Source: Amanita rubescens
Lineage: Eukaryota > Basidiomycota > Agaricomycetes > Agaricales > Amanitaceae
NCBI GenBank assembly: GCA_015039365.1
Contig: WION01000725.1
Span: 1-22,557 of the forward strand
Length of the DNA stretch: 22,557 nt
Direction of reading: 5' to 3'
Below, one piece after another: positions 1-8,640 of this stretch; position 1 is the first letter of the stretch, and every line of letters begins with the position of its first letter. Position numbers and translations under genes: made by a program. Below the pieces are notes generated by a model that did no database searches, had not been told where the DNA came from, and was given only the letters and a program-made list of their open reading frames with translations.

Positions 1-735
1 TCATTTGTATGAAAAAGTATGTCGCTGTTCCTTTCAGTTCCGAACAAGCGATGAACATCTGCTAAACCGAGCAAGGCGCCGAAAATCGGAATGGACTTCG
101 CGTCTATTGATGTACCTGTTGCAGGGGACAAGTCATGGAGAATAGACGTCCCCATGAGGTCGTTCCAAGGAGGTTAGCCGTCTGTCTACGACATAACAAA
201 ATGGCACAACTCAAGTTGTGTGGCAGGATATTATCCCCAACTCATTTCGCTCTACCGCAAGCTTGGCATATCGTTCCATAAACGCAATTTTTCCTACTCG
301 TTCTCAACACTAACCTACTCAGCCAAAAGTATGGCGTCATGCATAAAGACGACGATGATATATAACGGTTCGTCAGGGCTTGCAGGCGTCAGCATGCCTT
401 CAGACGTTGGACATACTGGCGTGTGGTACTTTCACAAACATACTATCTTGGCGTTCATATGCCGCGCGTGGGCTCTTCTGACAGCGGCCTTGCTATTGCT
501 CGTCTGCTACCTGCGCCTTCTGTGTTATGCTGCACCTACTTTCAGACCCGGTAGGTGGAAAGCTATGACATTCAGTGCTTGGGCAATGGAAACCATTCCT
601 GCAAATGCCATCGCACGCGTGTTGGGCTTTGACGCCGTCTGGAAAGATTTCACTCATTCTACGCTTCTGCCGCTATTTTCTGCGGTTTGTACAGCGCCGA
701 AGGAGGATGTGCTTTCACACCCGATAGAAGAAATT

Positions 736-752
736 CCTACACGTCCAAATGA
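736..752 (+). repeat. Left terminal inverted repeat with flanking TA
   Basis: CCTACACGTCCAA at 736-748 is the exact reverse complement of 1960-1972. With one mismatch the match continues through TGA at 752. The TA at 738-739 is the proposed target duplication, so the element proper starts at 740. Confidence 0.7.
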
Positions 753-848
753 GAAAAATGTTAGATGTGCCTGAGAGCGCAACTGTTAATATGAGATCTG
801 TAACACGCCATTGTGACATCAGAATAACCTGACGATCGGAATTTTTCG

Positions 849-867
849 AGATGTTGATACAACATCT
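849..867. repeat. Perfect inverted repeat near the left end of the element
   Basis: AGATGTTG (849-856) and CAACATCT (860-867) are exact inverted copies separated by ATA. They could form a hairpin or act as a subterminal binding site. The ACATCT motif recurs nearby (around 962 and 989). Confidence 0.6.
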
Positions 868-1256
868 AAACCCTGGTTATCAGCACAATGTTTGACTTGG
901 CAACAATTTTTATATGACCGGACAATGTCACCCTGATGTTTGCCAGTAGAATGTTTGCCTAACATCTGCTTCTAGGGCATAATTTAGACATCTTTATTAG
1001 ATAACATTGACGTCGACATCACGTTGACCTTACCATGATGTCCATATCATATTTTTTTGTATTCGACATGTACACTCTCGATAAGTACAACATACCACTA
1101 ATCTATAATACTATGATCATGAATACATCCGAGGGAGGGAGCACGAGGCTCCAATTGCGAGCGGTCGCGGTGTGGATGAACAGCAAAGTCCATTATTTGA
1201 CATACAACAAAGACATGGCATCTAACACCGTACACGAACGAACCCTATACCCCCTT

Positions 1257-1462
1257 GGCCACCGCGGCAACACGCACAATACTCGGTATGTGTCCTCCCC
1301 CCCTCGCCAGCACCCAAACACGGTTAGAATTTATTAACTCAACCCAATTACTAGAACCCGCCACTGCTCTTCAAGAAACCCTTTGCCACCGGCCCACCGC
1401 GGCAACACTCGCCAACACTCACAATACTCGATATGTGTCCTCCCCCCCTCGCCCGCACCCAG
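1257..1462 (+). repeat. Diverged direct repeat inside the element
   Basis: A unit beginning GGCC(C)ACCGCGGCAACA and ending TATGTGTCCTCCCCCCCTCGCC occurs at 1257-1319 and again at 1391-1462, about 134 bp apart. The second copy carries an extra internal duplication of CAACACTC. The unit is much more GC-rich than the element's flanks. It reads as a small minisatellite or an earlier nested insertion, not as coding sequence, although weak ORFs cross it in several frames. Confidence 0.7.
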
Positions 1463-1955
1463 ATGGCCCATCGACCAAAACAGTCCCCCGCAGCGCCACG
1501 GTGGCTTCCATCTTTTGCCCGGAGCACATAGCATACCCACACACGACGCAGACGCGGGTCGACAGACTCGACACCCTGTCATTACCACAACGTGACCATA
1601 TCACCCCTAATAGATTGTTTATGAGTAGTATCTTAGCATGCAATATATTGAATGTTTCCGAGAAATGTAACAGTTTGAGCAGCAACACATTTATTTGTGA
1701 TGAGCTATCTGATCATCTAGTGAATCGTGATGTCGTGGTGACATTGTGGTAGTGTCTGCCTGATGATCATCGGGATATGATACTTGGGATGCCCTCACAA
1801 CATCACAGGAAGATGCATTTCCTCTGTCCATATTCAGACATAGGTATCAGATCGGATAAAATTGATCGGAGAATACAGGCGTTTTTATATGCAATAAACA
1901 TTCGTTACGGGCTTGTCACAATATTTGTATTGAAATACTTTTTCCCGCCTCAGGA

Positions 1956-1972
1956 TCACTTGGACGTGTAGG
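1956..1972 (-). repeat. Right terminal inverted repeat with flanking TA
   Basis: TTGGACGTGTAGG at 1960-1972 is the inverted copy of 736-748, with TCA just inside. TA at 1969-1970 is the second target-duplication copy. The next bases, GGTTAGT, contain the donor of the host gene's original intron. Confidence 0.7.
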
Positions 1973-2938
1973 TTAGTTTCCGGCTATTCGGCAAATACTC
2001 CGGACTAACCTGATTTTACCTAGACTATATTTGGCTGACGTTCAGTACCGATCACTATGTTGTTGTGGGTGGCGTGCAGAGCGTAATATCGAAGCTCAAG
2101 ACAAAAGTCAGCCATGTTCACCTGTCTTCTTTCGTCACTGCTGTTGAGGTGGACCCTCACGATAACCGTCTGGCGTCACTCACATACAGCCAAGGTGGTG
2201 CTGTTCATATGGACGGAGGATTTCATCACATCGTCTTTGCGACAGAAGCACACTACGCTGTACCCCTTGTGTCCCGATATGCTGCGTCCTTGTCCCAAGC
2301 CATGACCATGCACAAACAGGCAATTCATGACCAACTCGAGTGTCTGACGAGTTTCAAATATTGCACTACAAGTGTCGTGAACCATACAGACCGAGCTTTA
2401 CTACCCAGTAATGCAGTGGACGTCCGCGACTTGAACATCGTCATATCAAGAGAAGGGTACCATGACCAATCTTGTTCGGAATTCTGCGTCTCGCCCTCTT
2501 TCACGATGGCTACCCATGTTATGTGGCCGCCACAGGGATATCTTCATTTGGGACCAATATTTCAGACTACCAACCCAATAGTGGCTCCAAAAACTGACCA
2601 CTTGATAAGTCATGCCAAACTGCAAAGGGCAGTTTTGACCTTGAAGGCTAAAGAAGCTGTCAAAGGACTATACCGACAACGAGCAAGAAGATGGTGGGAC
2701 GACAAAGACACGGATGAAAGCAAGCTTGGCGCTCTCCAGGGTGGTGGACGACTGGAAGATGACGGGTGCCCCGGAATATGGATATGTGGCTCCTACGCCT
2801 ACCCGGGCATCCCGCTCCTGGAAGGCTGCGTGGTCAGCGCCAGGCATGTCGTGGAGGAGGGGATTTTTCGGTGCGAGGGAGTTGCAGCGTCAAGTCGGCC
2901 ATGGTAATACAACTAGAATTTCAGGTTATATCTAATAG

Positions 2939-3467
2939 CTACAGCCGCCATTTCTTTTCCATATCTTTGTGAATATCTAGCGGCAAGCTCGTCTCCATTC
3001 CTGCAGGTCGATTAGGATTTAATAAACAGGACAAAGGATGAACTTACCTCCAAAGACATCAACAGGCTCGATGGCCTCGTCTCTGCCCATGAGAATATCT
3101 AAATGTAGGTTTGACCGAGGGAGGACAGACATATGTGGGTTCTGCGATGGGATATTGGTTGACAAAGAGAATGAATAAGATGAAGCGCACTGCGGAAACG
3201 AGTTTGCGCTCCATGAGGAGGCGCATTGGAAGATGGATGCCGTATGCATCGCGCTTCAGATTGAGTCTAAGGTTGTCCTGGGTGGAATCCCACTGGAAAA
3301 GATAAGATAGAAGATTGGGGCGAGATGGGGTGACATACCGAGTCTAGATGGTCTGTGTTGGACTTGACAGGAGGTGCGAGGGAGACATGGCCGTTCTGAA
3401 GGACGTCATGAGGGCCAGCAGAGGCGGACTTTGGGTCAGAGGCGGGGAGGATGCGGTAAGAAGACAT
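2939..3467 (-). CDS. UMP1: Proteasome maturation factor UMP1/POMP
   Basis: UMP1 is a short-lived chaperone that joins half-proteasomes during 20S core assembly and is then degraded inside the finished particle. Four exons (3467-3339, 3292-3191, 3141-3048, 3000-2939) are separated by introns of 46, 49 and 47 nt. Together they encode 128 residues, close to the usual 125-150. The start MSSYRILPASD and the leucine/glutamine-rich middle (WDSTQDNLRLNLKRDAYGIHLP, then PMRLLMERKLV) match the family. The tail HLDILMGRDEAIEPVDVFG is the conserved C-terminal block, ending KKWRL. All exon phases agree. The stop lies 31 bp from the end of the broken flavoprotein gene (convergent). The start is 32 bp from the divergent RanBPM-like gene, so the two must share one promoter. 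Confidence 0.9.
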
Positions 3468-3499
3468 GACGCGTCAAAGTCACGATGTGACAGAACCTC
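3468..3499. promoter_or_regulatory. Very short shared divergent promoter, UMP1 / GID1-like
   Basis: Only 32 bp separate the two start codons. The interval carries a 10-bp palindrome TGACGCGTCA (3467-3476, containing ACGCGT) and the inverted repeat GTCAC-GAT-GTGAC (3479-3491). Either could bind a dimeric factor; none was identified. If the plus-strand gene really starts at the in-frame ATG at 3653, the region would extend to about 185 bp. Confidence 0.45.
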
Positions 3500-5939
3500 A
3501 TGAGCTCAAGCACACGGGCCAGCGCACGAACAAGGACCATCGAGACTCTTCTGAATGACGGTGCACCCGAGGGCGTAAGACTGTGGAGGACAGTCGAGGG
3601 GCTGCGGTCTACCAGCTTCGTCCCGACCGGGTGGGAAAGGACACCCGAGGGCATGGCCGCTCTCAGATCACCTCGTCCTCTTTCCTTCGAGCCACGCATC
3701 GTCCGAGCGTCCCCCGACTCCGCATCTCCGCCCTCCACCTCCGTACCCGCCGTCCGTACCCGCCGTCCAAGTCTCGGCCTCGGCCCGCCCCGCCATTCCG
3801 CCCCACCCCCGCCCTTCCCAAGACCATCCTACCTCGATCATTCCACCCTACGTCATATGCTACAAACTGAGCTTCCCCCTCAACCCCGTCCGTCCGATCC
3901 ACAGATCCTCCGTTTTTCCGGTCCAATGTCCCCCTCCACTGATAGTGACGACGACAGTACCGCAAGTCCACCCCGTGACCCCGCCCCTCCGCCCCCTCCA
4001 TTGGTCTCTGCATCAGACCATATCCTCAGATTACCTACCCGCTGGAGCGACCAGATGAAACACTCCTCCCTCAGCGTCTCAGCAGATGGCCGTGACCTCA
4101 CATTTAATGGTCAGTTTCTCACACTTATCTCTTACCTCATCCACGTCTTTATTGCCATCCAGGATCAACGTCCAATGGTGATCGAGAAGCTGCGGCTGCC
4201 AGAACAACACATCCCATTCCACCTGCATGTGGTATCTACTATTATGAAGTTTCCATCATCAGCAAAGGTCAGAAAGGGTAATTCTCTTCACTCTTTTGCC
4301 GAACCACAGTCCTCTCACTGTTCATCTATGTAGTCATATTAGCATTGGGTTCGTGGCGGTTTCCGCGGAGCGTACTTCTCGTTGACCGCGTGATTACAGG
4401 TTCGTAGGTCACGATGTCAAACTCAACCGATTACCCGGATGGGAGCCGAGCTCCTGGGGATACCACGGAGACGATGGCTGCTCCTTTGCTGCCGAGAAGA
4501 GTGGCAATCCATACGGTCCTACCTATGGAAGTGAGTTCGCAACCTGTACGAACGACATCAATTGAAATTCAGCTTAGCCGGGGACGTTATCGGCTGCGGT
4601 ATCGATTTCACAACGCACAAGGCATTCTTCACCAAGAACGGAAATCCTCTTGGTAATTTTCACACTACCTTACCGACCATCTGAGTTTAAACTGGATGCC
4701 AGGTCCTGTTTTCGAAGGAATTGGCAGAGATATCGAGATATACCCCTCTGTTGGCTTGCGCCACAATGGAGAGAGTATTCGAGTTAACTTTGGTCATGAA
4801 CCCTTCAAGTTCGACATTGATTATCATGTTCAGCAACAACGAAATTCAACTTGGAGAAGGATTCTCAGTACACCATTGGACGGCTCTTTCGTGTCCGATG
4901 TATCCAAAAGAACCAGCGAGGAGAAAGATGATGTCAAGGGGAAATATAATTCGGGCACCTTGACTGAAGAACAAACCAAGAGCATGATAAGCAGACTTGT
5001 CCTTTCATATCTCATACATCATGGGTATGTAAAAACGGCGCATTCTTTGCAGGCGCAACAAGCATTACTGGAGGAGAACCTACCCAATTCTGGAACAACT
5101 GATCAGGATATGGTCACGGACAATACCCTCTCGGCCAGCGGGAAGATGGATTTAAGCACTCTAGAAGACGACGTTGAACGTCGGACGAGGATTGTCAACG
5201 CCGTGCTGACAGGCAAGATCGATTTAGCCATTTCGGAAACTGCGAATTACCATCCACTTGTTCTCGAGGCGGAGGCTGGTCTTATGTTGTTCAGGTTACG
5301 CTGCAGGAAGTTCGTGGAGCTGGTACTGGAGGCTAGCGAGTTGAAGAAAAAGCGCAAAGCAGAGCAAGTGGATAAAGTAGTATCAATGGAAATCGATGGC
5401 ATGGAGGATGCGGACTGGGTGGGAATGGAGATTGATGATGAATCCAAGGAATCCGTCGATGTGGGTTACTCCAACGGGTTCGTAGGGACAACGACCAGCG
5501 TAGGATTGGGGAAACGTCGCGAGTCGACCACGACTCTCGTCGAACAGGCGCTTAATAGAGCTATTGCCTATGGCCAGTCGCTAGCGAACGATTATAAAGC
5601 AGACACAAGGCCTGAGGTAAAGCAACTGTTCAAACGTACGTTCGCTATCGTGGCATGGGATGATCCCAGAGAAGCGGGCGGTTTGGTCGCTGAGGTTGTC
5701 AGTCCCGAAGCAAGAGTAGGCCTGGCGAATGAACTCAACCAGGCTATTCTAAGTGAGTTCGATGGTTATCACAAGTTTCTTCTGTTGATCGCTTCGCAGA
5801 ATCCCAAGGACATCCTACGAGACCGGCCCTGGAGACGCTTTATAGACATACTGCTGCCTGTATCACGCAGCTGGGGCTGCTTGGTGTTGGAACAGCAGCA
5901 TTTGTCGACTTGCCAAGGGAGCTACTCGGGGATACATAA
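3500..5939 (+). CDS. GID1: RanBPM/Gid1 (Vid30)-type SPRY-LisH-CTLH-CRA protein, CTLH E3 ligase scaffold
   Basis: This is the likely scaffold and substrate-receptor-binding subunit of the GID/CTLH ubiquitin ligase, which in yeast degrades gluconeogenic enzymes. Seven exons (3500-4109, 4163-4277, 4334-4348, 4400-4530, 4578-4652, 4703-5752, 5800-5939) give 711 residues, similar to RanBP9. An N-terminal Pro/Ser-rich disordered region of about 190 residues precedes the SPRY domain (about 200-350). The SPRY domain shows HPIPPACGIYYYEV, NRLPGWEPSSWGYHGDDG and GDVIGCG. LisH is near 408-440 (LVLSYLIHHGYVKTAHSL), CTLH near 476-530, and CRA runs to the end (LGLLGVGTAAFVDLPREL). An acidic, lysine-rich spacer with two MEID motifs sits between CTLH and CRA. 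Exon 3 is only 15 nt. The start could also be the ATG at 3653, since 3500 leaves almost no leader. The domain assignment is firm; the E3 role follows from the family. Confidence 0.88.
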
Positions 5940-6109
5940 GCGTTGGACGTCTGGACATTTATCTAATCTAATAAATAAAAAATAATTCGCATTGCTCGTC
6001 AATTCGTTTCTTGGCAGTGTATTTAATACCCTGAACTCATTGTACAATTTATTTGCAATCTAACATCACCGGGGAGAGAAAACAGTCAAGATATTAATAT
6101 ATTACACTA
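5940..6109. other. Convergent 3' intergenic region
   Basis: AT-rich 170 bp between the stops of the RanBPM-like gene and the copper-fist gene. It contains AATAAA-like runs near 5970-5985 that could serve 3' processing. No gene seen. Confidence 0.5.
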
Positions 6110-7418
6110 TTATGTCTTGCACTTTGTTCGGGAGTTGATATCTTTGGAACAAGCACCATCGCAAGCCGTGCCACAACCGCATCGGCTGTCTGGACAACCA
6201 CACCGGCCTCCGCAACATTCAAGCTTTGGCAAATGTACAAGCCCAAAAGCTACGGCACTTTCCTCGGACCCCCATGCTGAGTCGGGGTATACAGTGATAT
6301 CCACCGGATCCAAATATATGCCGCCACCTTTTCGTCGAGGTGGAGGTGGTAATGCAGCTGCATGTGCAAAGAAACGATCGAGTAAACTCGTCGAATCTGG
6401 CTTTTGCGAACCGGATAGCACGACACTCTGTTCGTCAATACACGACCCGCATCCATCTGCACAGTCCCTGTGGCTCGACGAGGCATATTCTGGTCCGCGA
6501 TGTTCCAAGCATCCTGGACAGGCACAACGGAAACCACATGTACAGCCGGAGCCAGCAAGAGACGCGATTGTACTGAGAGGAGGAATGATTGAGAAATCAG
6601 GTACGTTGGTATGTGCGGAAGAGTCTTGTGGGGAATTCTGAATAGGAGGTAGCAGCTGGAAACCTGATCATCATAACAGTTTGTAAAGCACATGAAATAA
6701 AAGTGATTGCGACAATCATACCTGGTCGAATTTCCGAGGCCGATGTCGAGGCAATTACTGAAAGATTCAAGTTCTTGCCAGTTTTGTTGCAGCATATAAC
6801 CGCTGCCGTAGCCAAAGCGCCCAAGTTCTCATCGGAATCCACACACAAGAAAGAAGGTAGCTGTTCCGATGGATCCTGACATTCACATTGTGAGGAGTCA
6901 CAGAAATCGCAGCTTGGATTCAGTAAGGAGTCGACTTTAATCAAATCAATCATAAGAATTAGATGGGTTACTGAAATGCAATACCTCGCGGTTGTGGACA
7001 ATCTCCGGATGAAGCTGATTCTTGGATTAAATCTTTCAGACCATTTGGTAAGGATGGAACCACTGGCATATATCTCTTCGCTATAAACACCGTTGCAGAA
7101 GTAGCACTTGAGAGGAATGGCGAAAAAACTCACATTTGGTTCCATTAGAGGCCAATGGAATCCGTTGCTGGGACTGATCGAACTTGGGATTACAAATACA
7201 CTTGGTATGAACCTTCTTCGACTGGCGCAACTGACGGCATTTCTCGCACTGTGAAACGGGTCTGCCTTTTTTCTTTATCTCAAACAAGGGGCGATCGGCG
7301 TGGTGACAAGTGGATGAGCGGTGTCCCTTGATGCATGATTCACTGCGGCAGCGATGAGCTTGTGACGGAAAGTGAAACAAAAGATGTACCATGCAAACTT
7401 TCTGTCATCGACGTAAAC
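6110..7418 (-). CDS. Copper-fist transcription factor, Cuf1/Mac1-like (first exon unresolved)
   Basis: Predicted nuclear regulator of copper and possibly iron uptake genes. Resolved exons are 7418-7390, 7342-7134, 7080-6985, 6934-6722 and 6663-6110, with introns of 47, 53, 50 and 58 nt, giving 366 residues without the initiator. The copper fist is complete: VYVDDRKFAC joined across an intron to ESCIKGHRSSTCHH, then RPLFEIKKKGRPVSQCEKCR, with all zinc/copper-ligand cysteines and the (R/K)GRP minor-groove motif. Three C-terminal cysteine clusters follow: CDFCDSSQCEC; CTCGFRCACPGCLEH, which fits the CxCx3CxCx2Cx2H copper-sensing motif of Mac1/Cuf1; and CCGGRCGCPDSRCGCGTAC. An in-frame TAG immediately precedes the first Val codon and forms a splice acceptor, so the ATG must lie in an upstream exon. 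I found no ATG with a phase-compatible donor in 7419-7640. Confidence 0.85.
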
Positions 7419-7640
7419 CTAGAAGCAAGGTCAGCGCAGGAGAAGGAGATCAGGAGTGCTCTGAACTGGCCATTATTACTCAGATGCATGTACGAATTAT
7501 TGGTAAACAGCTCCTGCTGTGTACAGTACTAGAAGTACGCTGACATAAGCATGTATATTATGTGTCTAAGCTGACATGTACTGCGACATTCTATGATATA
7601 ACAATTACTGTTTGCTGATTATCTCTTGCATGACCCAAAC
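7419..7640 (-). promoter_or_regulatory. Upstream region of the copper-fist gene (first exon and promoter expected here)
   Basis: This 222-bp gap follows the NFU1 stop on the same strand. It should hold the copper-fist promoter, its first exon and the donor of intron 1. Read on the plus strand, GCTGA occurs three times (7539, 7570, 7614), twice as GCTGACAT. GCTG is the core of the fission-yeast copper-signalling element, but the flanking bases do not fit the full consensus, so autoregulation is only a suggestion. Confidence 0.3.
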
Positions 7641-8569
7641 TCACGGATTCTTATCTTTCTGCGCGAGATTTTGCTCAAGCTTATTGAACTCATTCAGCGC
7701 TATCTGCTCTTCCTCATCCAGTTCCTATCTTACGTTAGTTTCCGTCATCCGACCTTGACATCAAAACCTACCTGTTCAATTCCTTTGACTTCAGGAATAT
7801 AATGCATCAACATCCTCTCAATCCCACTTTTTAGTGTTACTGTGCTCGAATCGCATCCGCGACAGCTCCCTTTTAGTTTAACCCGTACAATGCCATCTTC
7901 TTCGCCAAACCCACGATATTCTATGTCACCCCCATCCTCCATAATTGCTGGACGCACCCTCGTTTCTAGTAGCTCCTTAATCATGGCCACCGTCTCTGAA
8001 TCAGTGTCTAAAATTCGAGTATCCTGTGGTCCTGCATTCTCCCTGTCTTCTTCACTACGGAATAATGGCTTGTCCCGACGTGAAATGTTCCATTAGTATC
8101 GAGTATACTTCCGGCTTTATGACCGGCCAAGGGTTTTCTGTATCTTTAGAGACAGTAACGAAATCCGGACCAAAGAAGACACCGGCGACACCCTCAACGC
8201 CCATGAGACGAATGGCAAGAGGAGAGATAAGCGCCGAGCGGGTGTCTAGAAATTCAGCGGTTCCGTCAGCCATAACCGTTACTCCTGGGATGAATTTCAA
8301 CGAGTCTTCGTTCGGTGTCGTCTCCGTTTGGATGAACATGGAACGCGCTACCACAATAAGTGAAAAGTATGAAAATAATCCTCTTACGACTCACCCAGCT
8401 TGGGATGGGTCCTTGGTGAAGGAAATAACCGTCCCATCCGTGGCGCCGACATGAAAGCCAGTGCATCATATCTTTGCGAGAATGTTCTCAAGAGCGAAGG
8501 AGTGCCTCTGGAGTGATTCCGTGCCCCCACGCACCTTGCGAGAGCCCTTAGAGATGATGATGAGAGCAT
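7641..8569 (-). CDS. NFU1: Mitochondrial Fe-S cluster protein NFU1 (NifU-like), with a one-base frameshift as sequenced
   Basis: NFU1 transfers 4Fe-4S clusters to targets such as lipoate synthase and respiratory complex II. Exons are 8569-8395, 8347-7772 and 7724-7641, with 47-nt introns. The Arg/Ser-rich start looks like a mitochondrial presequence. The Nfu N-terminal domain begins [20 protein letters not shown]. The NifU C-terminal domain has [25 protein letters not shown] and the cluster-binding CRGC (CxxC) in [11 protein letters not shown]. Exon 2 carries one base too many: the frame changes near 8067-8069, between HFTSGQ and the conserved downstream block beginning [10 protein letters not shown]. 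The original frame reaches a stop at 8055. Without the extra base the protein would have 277 residues, normal for the family. A 16-nt GT..AG excision (8040-8055 area) would also restore frame but is too short for a real intron. A sequencing error or a fresh mutation are both possible. Confidence 0.85.
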
Positions 8570-8640
8570 GGCACGTTTAACACGTGACCTGAGAGTATGA
8601 TCATACGTACTACGTCACAGCTGCAACACAAGAGTCGTTC
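8570..8640. promoter_or_regulatory. Shared divergent promoter, NFU1 / ALG1
   Basis: 71 bp between the two starts, dense in symmetric motifs: CACGTGA (8581-8587, E-box/CBF1-like), a perfect 12-bp palindrome GTATGATCATAC (8595-8606), TACGTA (8604-8609) and TACGTCA (8611-8617, CRE/bZIP-like). The motifs are seen; the factors are inferred by resemblance. Confidence 0.5.

Larger units (their letters stand above)
740..1968. mobile_element. Non-autonomous TIR element (about 1.23 kb) with TA target-site duplication
   Basis: The left end CACGTCCAAATGA (740-752) is repeated inverted at the right end (1956-1968) with one mismatch. Each end is flanked by TA (738-739 and 1969-1970), and the flanking CC and GG extend the inverted match to 13 perfect bases. 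Removing the element and one TA joins TTCCTA to G plus the donor GTTAGT. This restores the expected Glu-Phe-Leu-Asp codons once the extra A at 731-733 is ignored. No ORF inside looks like a transposase; the longest (1035-1337, 1255-1752) are low-complexity or repeat-derived. The TA duplication suggests mobilisation by a Tc1/mariner-type enzyme, but that is inference. The ends are AT-rich, while 1240-1600 is GC-rich and repetitive, so the interior may be composite. Confidence 0.65.
1..2907 (+). pseudogene. FAD/NAD(P)-binding amine-oxidase-like protein gene, 5'-truncated by the window edge and interrupted by an inserted element
   Basis: Three coding blocks belong to one flavoprotein. Block 1 (about 55-172) encodes a stretch with KIGMD and IDVPMRSFQGG. 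A 54-nt GT..AG intron (173-226) follows. Block 2 (227-735) runs from YYPQLISLYRKLG through a hydrophobic, probably membrane-spanning, segment near 450-530 to HPIEE. Block 3 (2024-2907) resumes with DYIWLTFSTDHYVVVGG and ends in the FAD-proximal C-terminal motif WICGSYAYPGIPLLEG. This resembles the family of fungal FAD/NAD(P)-binding proteins with an amino-oxidase fold; the substrate is unknown. The N-terminal Rossmann glycines would lie left of the window. Three lesions are visible: a probable one-base frameshift near 74, one extra A in the run at 731-733, and a 1.23 kb insertion at 740-1968. The old intron 1972-2023 (donor GTTAGT, branch ACTAAC, acceptor TAG) survives to the right of the insertion. 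I infer a pseudogene; a rescued long intron is less likely because of the frameshifts. Confidence 0.75.

Noticed and set aside
1035..1752. ORFs inside the inserted element (100 and 165 codons)
   Set aside because: They cross the GC-rich repeat, show no recognised domain or DDE/D motif, and overlap ORFs on the other strand.
736..1972. The insertion as an ordinary long intron
   Set aside because: All other introns in the window are under 60 nt, a complete 52-nt intron already lies at its right edge, and inverted repeats with TA flanks explain the segment better.
3583..4101. Alternative-frame ORFs on both strands over the Pro/Ser-rich exon of the RanBPM-like gene
   Set aside because: They are shadows of GC-rich low-complexity coding; only the frame joined to the SPRY exons continues in phase.
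6117..6641. Plus-strand 174-codon ORF
   Set aside because: It is antisense to the cysteine-rich last exon of the copper-fist gene and has no recognisable domain.
8040..8055. 16-nt GT..AG intron in NFU1
   Set aside because: It restores the frame but is far below the 42-58 nt intron range here, and it would delete conserved residues.
7842..8454. Plus-strand ORFs opposite NFU1
   Set aside because: They are antisense to conserved NFU1 coding sequence, with no family resemblance.
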